Shown in pieces: positions 8,932 through 14,948 of a stretch of 41,861 nt of DNA. The notes beneath the pieces are model-generated. The model was not told where the DNA came from, searched no databases, and saw nothing but the letters and a program-made list of their open reading frames with translations. The position numbers and the translations under genes were made by a program. Where the stretch lies: positions 1 to 41,861 of the forward strand of contig JALWGH010000125.1 of assembly GCA_027013735.1 (NCBI GenBank), in the 5' to 3' direction. Origin of the DNA: Melioribacteraceae bacterium (GTDB lineage Bacteria > Bacteroidota > Ignavibacteria > Ignavibacteriales > Melioribacteraceae). Position 1 is the stretch's first letter; every line of letters starts with the position of its first letter.

Positions 8932-9272
8932 ACATTCAAGTAATCGGCACAAAGAAGTGCAAAGATACACAGAAAGCGGAAAGGTTTTTTAAAGAGAGAA
9001 GAATCCCTTTTCAGTTTAGGGACTTAACCGTTAAAGGTTTGTCAAAAGGTGAACTCGAAAATATTAAACGTGTGATTCCGGTTGACGATTTAATTGACAG
9101 AGAAGGAAAGCAATTTAAAAAGAGAAATTTGGAGTTCATGGTTCTTGACGTTGAAGAAGAAATTTTAGAAGATCCGTTATTGCTGAAAACACCAATTGTT
9201 CGTAACGGCAGAAAGGCTACGGTTGGTTACCGTCCCGAAGAATGGAAAGAATGGATTAAAGAGGAAGGGTAA
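8928..9272 (+). CDS. ArsC/Spx-family thioredoxin-fold protein
   Basis: A 114-residue protein of the arsenate reductase (glutaredoxin-fold) and Spx superfamily. It starts with a beta-strand and the single-cysteine motif TKKCKDT (Cys11). It has the helix KAERFFKERRIPFQFRDL and the C-terminal TPIVRNGRKATVGYRPEEW, which corresponds to the cis-proline and C-terminal helix of the fold. There is only one cysteine in the protein, so if it is a reductase it would rely on glutathione or another partner. A regulatory or redox-adaptor role is equally possible. The four-base overlap with the PAS kinase gene implies joint translation and suggests a shared redox task (inference). Confidence 0.8.
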   Translation: MNIQVIGTKKCKDTQKAERFFKERRIPFQFRDLTVKGLSKGELENIKRVIPVDDLIDREGKQFKKRNLEFMVLDVEEEILEDPLLLKTPIVRNGRKATVGYRPEEWKEWIKEEG

Positions 9273-9293
9273 AACATTTTTGTTTTTAATATT

Positions 9294-9336
9294 GTAGGGA
9301 CAGCTCATGAGCCGTCCCCAAGCGAGCTGTCCCTAC
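9294..9336. repeat. Inverted repeat with three related arms between convergent genes
   Basis: GTAGGGACAGCTC (9,294-9,306) and GAGCTGTCCCTAC (9,324-9,336) pair perfectly over 13 bases. The 17-base spacer holds a third, imperfect arm, GAGCCGTCCC, which also pairs with the first. It sits between the convergent ArsC-like gene and the ABC permease gene. It may end transcription from both sides, but it looks like a dispersed palindromic repeat. Confidence 0.6.
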
Positions 9337-9364
9337 GACCAAGTTGTTTTAAATCATTTAATTG

Positions 9365-10636
9365 TTAAATCCCCTTGTATTTCAGCCACTTTACGACCTC
9401 CGACCATTTAGGCTTTTTGCCCGTTCGTAAAATTCCCACGCGGTAAATTTTTCCAGCAATTGGGAACACGGCAAGGATTGTCAAGATGTTTACAACTATT
9501 GAAACAATAAATTTCCAAAGGGGTACATCGACTAGCGTCATTTTTGCCGGCATTACGATTATTGAAAAGAAAGGAGCCATTGAAGAAATTTCCCCGATGA
9601 GACTGTTGGGGTTTTCCATTAAAGCCATTGCAATAAAAAACGGAATTAAAATCAAAAGCATAATCGGCCAAATGCCCGACTGTGCGTCCTGCGCGTTTTC
9701 AAATATCGAGCCCACCATTGCAAAGAGTCCGAGAAAAGTAAGCAATCCCAAGAAATAGTTAATCAATAGGTAAACTATTTGCCCGATTGAAATTTCAAAT
9801 ACAATTTCCGGCGGAAGCGCAAATAGTGAAGTTGTAATTATTAAAATAACAGGGGAAAGCCAGATAGCCATTTGTGCAACTCCGATTATCGCCGAGCCGA
9901 GTATTTTGCCTGCCATTAATTCTTTCGCATTTACGGAGGAAAGAATCACTTCAACAATCCGGTTGTTCTTTTCTTCCATTACAGACTGCATCGTCAATTG
10001 TCCTATCATTAGCAGGCTCAAATAGAGCAGGAACGTGAAAAGGTAAGCCAGTATTAGGTTTCCGTAGCCTGCTTTTTGAATTCCCGTTTTCTCGGAAACT
10101 TTCATCCCTGTAAAATCAATTCCGCTCCGCGCAAACTTTAAATCTTCGGGCGAAAGATTTTTGCCTTCAAAGTAAATGTCCACAAGCGCTTTGTTAATCG
10201 GCTTGCTTAATTTTTCCCTTAACTTAAAGTTGTTAGGAGTCTTGGAATAGTAGCGCACCTTTTTTTCTTTCAGAGAATTGGAGGGAATGAAAATTATCCC
10301 CGTCAATTTTTCTTTTAAAATTTCTTTCTTTCTCGCATTCACGAGCGAATCTATTTTACCGCTTTCAATTGTAGCGAAAGAAAATTTAAAATTGTTACTT
10401 TTCAGATTTTTGTTGGAAGAAAAATCCTTCTCCAATTGTTGCGTAACAGTCGCTTTGTCGGAAACCACAAGAATGTTTTTTGCATTTCCTTCATCCACAT
10501 TGAAAAGCACGGCTTGCAAACCGATGATGAGAAACATCAACAACGGCAGTGCAATTGTAGTGTAAACAAAAGTTTTGGAAAGCAGGCGTTCGCGCACTTC
10601 CCTTTTAATCAGCGCAATAATTTTTTGGTTAAGCAT
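9365..10636 (-). CDS. ABC-2 type transporter permease, NatB-like
   Basis: A 423-residue integral inner-membrane permease of the ABC-2/NatB type. One membrane segment near residues 24-44 is followed by a long extracytoplasmic region of about 150 residues. A C-terminal bundle of about five to six hydrophobic segments starts at LILAYLFTFLLYLSLLMIG. The loop MEEKNNRIVEVILSS is the typical coupling-helix region of these exporters. The start is set at the ATG preceded by AAAGGAGGTG, 14 codons inside the longest open frame; the longer form merely reads back into the ATPase gene. It overlaps the ATPase stop by 8 bases, so the two are translationally coupled. Substrate is unknown: sodium, drugs or peptides are all possible in this family. 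Confidence 0.88.
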   Translation of the reverse strand: MLNQKIIALIKREVRERLLSKTFVYTTIALPLLMFLIIGLQAVLFNVDEGNAKNILVVSDKATVTQQLEKDFSSNKNLKSNNFKFSFATIESGKIDSLVNARKKEILKEKLTGIIFIPSNSLKEKKVRYYSKTPNNFKLREKLSKPINKALVDIYFEGKNLSPEDLKFARSGIDFTGMKVSEKTGIQKAGYGNLILAYLFTFLLYLSLLMIGQLTMQSVMEEKNNRIVEVILSSVNAKELMAGKILGSAIIGVAQMAIWLSPVILIITTSLFALPPEIVFEISIGQIVYLLINYFLGLLTFLGLFAMVGSIFENAQDAQSGIWPIMLLILIPFFIAMALMENPNSLIGEISSMAPFFSIIVMPAKMTLVDVPLWKFIVSIVVNILTILAVFPIAGKIYRVGILRTGKKPKWSEVVKWLKYKGI

Positions 10637-11552
10637 TCGGCACCTCCTTTCCTTTTTCGTTTCCGGCAAGTTCCACAAATATTTCGTGCAACGAAATGTC
10701 GTTAGCGTTAAACTGCTTAATTGTTATTCCTCTTTCGACCAACAATTTCAACAACTCCTGAGTTTGCCCGGGAGATTTTACTCGTATTCCCGTGCTGTTA
10801 CCGAAGTCCGTGATTTTTTCGACGATAGGATGATTGTGCAGAAATGAAATGTCTCCCTCGAACGTCAACGAAACATTTCTCTGAGCGTATTGTTTCTTAA
10901 TTTCGCTTAACGCCCCTTGCAAAATTATTTTTCCTTCGTCAATCATTGCGAGGTGGTCAACCATTTTTTCTGCGTAGTCCATTAAGTGAGTGGAAAAAAT
11001 AATTACCTTCCCTTCTTCTTTTTTCTCAAGAATTATTTCACGCAGTAAATCTGTGTTTATCGGGTCTAAGCCGGCAAAGGGTTCGTCGAGCACAAGAAAA
11101 TCGGGGTCGTGGAGAATTGTGGCAATGAACTGAACCTTTTGCTGATTGCCTTTTGACAGGTCTTCGATTTTTGAAAGCCGTCTGTCGTAAAGGTCGAATT
11201 TTTTCAAGTAATGGATTGCCTTGTCCTGTATGGCTTTACCGGACTTACCCTTGATTTCGGCAAAGAATAGCAGCGTGTCCCACACTCTCATTTTTTTGTA
11301 AAGCCCGCGCTCCTCAGGCAAATAGCCTACGCTGTCGCGGAATTCACGTCCCACTTTATTCCCGCGGAAAAACACCTCGCCCGAATCGGGTAAGTAAATG
11401 TTGAGTAACATTCGTATTGTTGTTGTTTTACCTGCGCCGTTTCTGCCGATTATTCCGAAGACGGAATTTTCAGGTACGGCAAAAGAGGCGTTGTCAACGG
11501 CAGTTAAGCCGTCGAATCTTTTCGTCAAATTTTTTACTTCTAATGCGTACAT
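10629..11552 (-). CDS. ABC transporter ATP-binding protein, NatA-like
   Basis: A 307-residue ABC ATPase that powers the adjacent permease. Walker A is GRNGAGKT (36-43), the signature is LSKGNQQ (132-138), Walker B is FLVLDEP (152-158), and the switch histidine lies in FSTHLMD. The C-terminal 80 residues form the DUF4162-type extension common in NatA/YhaQ-type exporters. AGGGAGGACA precedes the start. The gene lies 14 bases after the serine hydrolase gene on the same strand and overlaps the permease start. This is a two-component exporter; no periplasmic binding protein is present, in keeping with export. Confidence 0.95.
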   Translation of the reverse strand: MYALEVKNLTKRFDGLTAVDNASFAVPENSVFGIIGRNGAGKTTTIRMLLNIYLPDSGEVFFRGNKVGREFRDSVGYLPEERGLYKKMRVWDTLLFFAEIKGKSGKAIQDKAIHYLKKFDLYDRRLSKIEDLSKGNQQKVQFIATILHDPDFLVLDEPFAGLDPINTDLLREIILEKKEEGKVIIFSTHLMDYAEKMVDHLAMIDEGKIILQGALSEIKKQYAQRNVSLTFEGDISFLHNHPIVEKITDFGNSTGIRVKSPGQTQELLKLLVERGITIKQFNANDISLHEIFVELAGNEKGKEVPNA

Positions 11553-11566
11553 TGTCCTCCCTGATT

Positions 11567-13297
11567 TTATTTGATTTTCTTAGCATTAAATTCTTTACCG
11601 TTTTGAAAAAGCAGCAGTCCCGTTACTCCTCCGCTTTTGTCTTTTTTGAATTCAATTTGGGCGTTCACCACTTTGTAATAAAATTTTGTTTTACTCATCG
11701 GAAAAATCTCGAATTCCGGTTGTCCCGTTGCCTTTGCAAAAAGCCGGTTGTTTTTTGCTCTTACTAAAATATTAAAATTGGGCATCAGTTCATATTCACC
11801 TGTGTAGGATTGTAGTTCTTTTGCAGTGGGCATTTCTTTGTTGGCGGAAAGATTCACGCCGAGCTTCTTTAATATTTTTACACCGTTCTGATTGCCCGGA
11901 TTAAGCTCAACGGATTTTTTGTAATTTCCAATTGCAGCGGCTGTGTCCCCCTTTGCCAAAAGGGCTTCGCCCATGCTGTCGTAAACGTTCGAGGATTTTG
12001 GAAACGAGGAAATATTCAACTTAAAAATTTTAATTGCGTCGTCAATTCTTTTTTGTTTCAGCAGCCAATAGCCGAGGTAATTCAGTTCGTCTTCGGAAAA
12101 ATCAAACACATCCGGTTCTTGAGCTTTAAGTTGTTTGTACTCCGAAACTGCTGAGTCAATCCCCTCGTCACGGATTATTTCGTAGAGGTAATCTTTAATC
12201 GGCTTTTTGGGTAAAACGGGTTGCCCGCCGTGCAAAAGCATGTGAATATTTTGAGCCATCGAAACAAGTTTTGTAGTGCCCGTGTTGTTGAAAAGCAGAA
12301 CAAGATTTCCGGAGCTTGTGTCTCTTGAGATGATTGTGTTGAAACCGTTTATTCCTCCCGTGTGCCAAATAATTGCGAAAGAGTCCCCGTCAGGGAAAAC
12401 CGTTTTGTAAACAAACCACCCGAAACCGTAACCGAATTTGTTCGGTGTAAACATTTCCTTTTTTGATTGTTCGGACAGGATTTTGTTGCCGTAAAGTGCT
12501 TTGTCCCATTTAACCATGTCCTTAACCGTTGAGTACATATTGCCAGCGCCGAGAGCATTCGGCATGTAAATGTACGGGTCTTTGAAAAGCTCGAAGCCTG
12601 CTTTAATGTAACCGCTTGCCATTTTCTTAACCGGTTTTTCTTCTTTACTTTCGATTCCGGTGTTGTTCATTCCGAGCGGCGTTAAGATTTTTTCTTTCAA
12701 AACTTCCCCGTAAGACTTGCCGGTTATCCTTTCGATGATTGCCCCGAGCAGATAGTAGCCGGTGTTGTTGTAACTGAATTTTGTGCCGGGCTCAAACTCC
12801 AAATCCCCGCTGCAGAAATGTTTAATGAAATAATTTTCGTCGTAGTGATTTCTTAGCGAGTCGCTCCAAACATTAGGCAGGGAGGTGTAAGAAGGGATTC
12901 CGGAAGTGTGATTCAGTAATTCCCTGATTGTAACTTTTTCGCCGGTATCTTTTCTGTAATCTTTTAAGTAATCGGTAATTTTGCCGTCGAGGAAAATTTT
13001 ACCTTCTTCCGACAGTTGCAAAATCATTGCGGCAGTGAATTGTTTGGTTATCGAACCGATCCGGAATTTTGTGTCCGGCGTGTTCGAAACATCCCATTCG
13101 TAATTGGCAAAGCCGTAGCCTTTCGAAAGAATTACTTCCCCGTTTCTTTCAATCAGTGCGATGCCGTTAAAATAACCGAATTCGTTGTAACGTTGTAAAA
13201 GATTGTCAAGCTCGGTTTTCAGGTCTTGAGGAAAATTACTCGCAGGCGAGAGCAAAAACAAAAAAAGTAAAAACAGTTGTAATTTTTTAAGTCTCAT
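11567..13297 (-). CDS. Secreted serine hydrolase (beta-lactamase/AmpC family) with TPR repeats
   Basis: A 576-residue exported protein. A signal peptide (about residues 1-24, hydrophobic LFLLFLFLLSPAS) leads into a class C beta-lactamase-like domain with all three active-site motifs: S82-I-T-K85, Y176-N-N178 and H312-T-G-G. Residues about 390-470 form TPR-like helices (DDAIKIFKLNISSFP, AAAIGNYKKSVELNPGN). The C-terminal domain beginning at YTGEYELMPN resembles the small beta domain found in many such hydrolases. Members act as esterases, peptidases or penicillin-binding proteins; true beta-lactamase activity is not implied. GGAG precedes the start. It overlaps the upstream zinc-ribbon gene by 11 bases and is followed by the ABC exporter. 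Confidence 0.92.
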   Translation of the reverse strand: MRLKKLQLFLLFLFLLSPASNFPQDLKTELDNLLQRYNEFGYFNGIALIERNGEVILSKGYGFANYEWDVSNTPDTKFRIGSITKQFTAAMILQLSEEGKIFLDGKITDYLKDYRKDTGEKVTIRELLNHTSGIPSYTSLPNVWSDSLRNHYDENYFIKHFCSGDLEFEPGTKFSYNNTGYYLLGAIIERITGKSYGEVLKEKILTPLGMNNTGIESKEEKPVKKMASGYIKAGFELFKDPYIYMPNALGAGNMYSTVKDMVKWDKALYGNKILSEQSKKEMFTPNKFGYGFGWFVYKTVFPDGDSFAIIWHTGGINGFNTIISRDTSSGNLVLLFNNTGTTKLVSMAQNIHMLLHGGQPVLPKKPIKDYLYEIIRDEGIDSAVSEYKQLKAQEPDVFDFSEDELNYLGYWLLKQKRIDDAIKIFKLNISSFPKSSNVYDSMGEALLAKGDTAAAIGNYKKSVELNPGNQNGVKILKKLGVNLSANKEMPTAKELQSYTGEYELMPNFNILVRAKNNRLFAKATGQPEFEIFPMSKTKFYYKVVNAQIEFKKDKSGGVTGLLLFQNGKEFNAKKIK

Positions 13298-13517
13298 TTT
13301 TCACTCCGGGTTTTATTTTTAGACGAATTGATTTCGACGAGGTTCGGGTTGCAATTTGTGACGCTTTAATGCCGATGATAGCTCCGCAGGAAGGACAAAG
13401 TAAAATATTAGCATTGAACGCTGTCCCCGAATAATAGACGGAAATTACTTTTTGCAAATGTTCTTTGCAATCGGGGCAGAAGTAATTTTGGTTCTCTATT
13501 TTCACCGTTTTACTCAT
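13287..13517 (-). CDS. Small zinc-ribbon protein of unknown function
   Basis: A 76-residue protein with two CxxC pairs, Cys14/Cys17 and Cys41/Cys44, spaced as in a zinc ribbon. The tail is basic (KSIRLKIKPGVK). It overlaps the start of the serine hydrolase gene by 11 bases, so it is probably the first gene of that operon and translation may be coupled. No Shine-Dalgarno sequence is obvious before its ATG. I do not recognise a specific family. Such small ribbons often bind nucleic acid or serve as a metal-binding adaptor. Confidence 0.7.
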   Translation of the reverse strand: MSKTVKIENQNYFCPDCKEHLQKVISVYYSGTAFNANILLCPSCGAIIGIKASQIATRTSSKSIRLKIKPGVKNET

Positions 13518-13600
13518 ACAAATAAATTACACACAAAACAAAATTTTATTCGATTTCGGAATGGAGTTTTTAATTCCTGAAAAAATATTTTCGTAAGCTT

Positions 13601-13675
13601 CGATACCTTCGGCATCGGTTTATCTTTTCATTATTTTTTTTTCTACATACTTTCGACCCCCTTGGGGTCGGTAAA
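13601..13675 (+). repeat. REP-like element, copy 1 (CGATACCTTCGGCATCG + TTCTAC + hairpin)
   Basis: CGATACCTTCGGCATCG (13,601-13,617) is a near-palindrome. After a T-rich stretch comes TTCTACATAC, and then a perfect hairpin with CGACCCC (13,654-13,660), a CTT loop and GGGGTCG (13,664-13,670). The whole block recurs in the same orientation at 14,077-14,150. Confidence 0.7.
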
Positions 13676-13692
13676 TTGTTGGCAAGCTGTAG

Positions 13693-13714
13693 CGCGGATT
13701 GCTTGCAATCTGCG
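13693..13714. repeat. Hairpin CGCGGATTGC / GCAATCTGCG
   Basis: CGCGGATTGC (13,693-13,702) pairs with GCAATCTGCG (13,705-13,714) across a two-base TT loop, with one G-T wobble. The core GATTGC/GCAATC also occurs in the neighbouring element at 13,773-13,934. Confidence 0.6.
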
Positions 13715-13772
13715 TAAGGGTTTAGTTTTTGTTACGTTGGATTAAGGGGCGACAAGTTTGAGAAGAAAAAAC

Positions 13773-13934
13773 TGTCATTGCGAGCGGAATGAAATGGAGC
13801 GAAGCAATCTGTATTCTTAAAAAGCCAATGTTGAATAAACGACGGATTGCTTCACCGCTCCTGACGTCGCGGTTCGCAATGACGGGATGAACGACAGATT
13901 GCTTTATCCCGACAAGTCGGGATTCGCAATGACG
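13773..13934. repeat. Composite GTCATTGCGA / TCGCAATGAC palindromic element with three half-sites
   Basis: A forward half-site runs from TGTCATTGCGAGC to GAAGCAATCTG (13,773-13,811). Two reverse half-sites follow, CGGATTGCTTC...TTCGCAATGACG (13,843-13,884) and CAGATTGCTT...TTCGCAATGACG (13,895-13,934). The last contains its own perfect hairpin ATCCCGAC-AA-GTCGGGAT (13,906-13,923). From general knowledge, the GTCATTGCGAG...GAAGCAATCT motif is a widespread intergenic palindromic repeat in bacteria; here it is tripled. Confidence 0.75.
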
Positions 13935-13945
13935 TTTTTCATTAA

Positions 13946-13972
13946 CCCACGGCTTCAGCCGTGGGGCAGCAA
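13946..13972. repeat. CCCACGGCT hairpin with GGGGCAGCAA tail
   Basis: CCCACGGCT (13,946-13,954) pairs with AGCCGTGGG (13,957-13,965) around a TC loop. It is followed by the GGGGCAGCAA tail (13,963-13,972) shared with the hairpin at 27-50. The layout resembles repetitive extragenic palindromes mobilised by REP-associated (IS200-like) transposases, but no such transposase gene lies in the window. Confidence 0.65.
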
Positions 13973-14076
13973 GACAATCAACCCCGTACAGCCAGAACCG
14001 TTTCAACGGTTTCCCCACACCGAAAAAACAAACCACTCTAAAATCTGTTTTGAGAAGCCAACAAAACTAATTCCTT

Positions 14077-14150
14077 CGATACCTTCGGCATCGTTTTTTG
14101 TTTTACTTTATTCTTTTTCTACTGACATTCGTCCTCCTTTATTGTCGGGA
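14077..14150 (+). repeat. REP-like element, copy 2 (degenerate)
   Basis: CGATACCTTCGGCATCG (14,077-14,093) is identical to the copy at 13,601. It is followed by a similar T-rich stretch and TTTTTCTACTGACATTCG. The terminal hairpin is degraded here (GTCCTCCTTTATTGTCGGGA). The two copies are direct repeats 476 bases apart that enclose the other palindromes. Confidence 0.65.
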
Positions 14151-14273
14151 TCTGAAAGATTTTTAATACCTAATTGTAGTGAATGTTGGTTGGCATTTCA
14201 ATAATTTAAAGGGTTCAGGCTGGTTTCAACCAAACAGGAAATTCCCGAGAATCAAATGCTTACACTTTTCCAA

Positions 14274-14305
14274 ATCCACCCCTCCAATTATCCAAGTATC
14301 CAAGA
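14274..14305. repeat. Octamer tandem array, four degenerate copies of ATCCAANN
   Basis: ATCCACCC, CTCCAATT, ATCCAAGT and ATCCAAGA follow one another in exact 8-base register. The same octamer forms a four-copy array at 34,961-34,992. Confidence 0.6.
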
Positions 14306-14391
14306 GAAATGCTACCGAAGGTGGAACAAATAACAAAAGCGGATAATAGAAAGGTTCGTGGTGTAATTCCCTTCCCCTCGAGTTTTTTTCT

Positions 14392-14399
14392 TATATTTG
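14392..14399 (+). promoter_or_regulatory. Possible TAnnTTTG-type -7 promoter element
   Basis: TATATTTG fits the Bacteroidota -7 consensus TAnnTTTG and lies 25 bases before the GTG start of the DJ-1-like gene. No good upstream TTG element is seen at the expected distance, so this is weak. Confidence 0.25.
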
Positions 14400-14424
14400 C
14401 AAAAAGAAAATTGGAAAGGTTTCC

Positions 14425-14940
14425 GTGAAAAATAAAAGCGTTTTGTTTTTTTTAGCCTCGGAAGATTTCAACGAAGTTGAATTTAATACCGTCAAAAGCG
14501 CGGTGGAAAGGGCAAACTTTAATCTCTTTATTGCTTCGGATGCTTTTTCCCTTTGTACGGGGGACAAGGGTTTGAAAATTCGCCCCGATGTTTCCGCTTA
14601 CAACATGAAGGCAATAAATTTTGGCGGACTTGTTATTATTGGCGGCGAGGGTATTAGAAAATATTGGAATAATAAAAATTTGTTAAAGCTGGTTAACGGT
14701 TTTGTAGCTCAAAGAAAGCCCGTCGGGGCAATTTGCATGGCGCCGGTGGTCCTTGCCAGGGCGGGAGTGTTAAAGGAAAAGAAAGCGGTTTGTTACCCAC
14801 CCGTTAAAGCCGAGCTGGAAAAAGAAGGCGTTGAATTTAGAGATGAACCTGTTGTAATGGAAGGTAATATTGTTACCGCAAGAGATTATTTGTCGGCGGA
14901 AGAATTTGCCGGTTCAATGATTTACCTCCTCAAAAAATAA
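14425..14940 (+). CDS. DJ-1/PfpI-family protein
   Basis: A 171-residue protein of the DJ-1/ThiJ/PfpI superfamily, whose members include glyoxalase-like deglycases, chaperones and redox sensors. The nucleophile elbow is GAICMAPV with Cys104, and the N-terminal acidic region EDFNEVEF supplies the glutamate that normally tunes the cysteine. The residue after the cysteine is methionine, not histidine, so it lacks the Cys-His arrangement of PfpI proteases and is nearer to DJ-1. The start is GTG, preceded by GGAAAGG. It ends 8 bases before ispG on the same strand, so the two are probably co-transcribed. Exact activity is unknown. Confidence 0.88.
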   Translation: MKNKSVLFFLASEDFNEVEFNTVKSAVERANFNLFIASDAFSLCTGDKGLKIRPDVSAYNMKAINFGGLVIIGGEGIRKYWNNKNLLKLVNGFVAQRKPVGAICMAPVVLARAGVLKEKKAVCYPPVKAELEKEGVEFRDEPVVMEGNIVTARDYLSAEEFAGSMIYLLKK

Positions 14941-14948
14941 TTCCCGAA

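Larger units (their letters stand above)
13518..14424. other. Gene-free island of palindromic repeats (907 bases)
   Basis: No credible gene: the two open frames of just over 100 codons here run through palindromes and have no ribosome-binding site or recognisable motif. The stretch holds two copies of a CGATACC...ATCG element, a GGATTGC hairpin, a three-part ATTGC/GCAAT element, a CCCACGGCT hairpin and an octamer array, each listed separately. The last bases before 14,425 hold the leader of the DJ-1-like gene. Confidence 0.8.

Noticed and set aside
13722-14204. Overlapping open frames of 104 codons (minus) and 105 codons (plus)
   Set aside because: They run through palindromic repeats, have no ribosome-binding site and no recognisable protein features.
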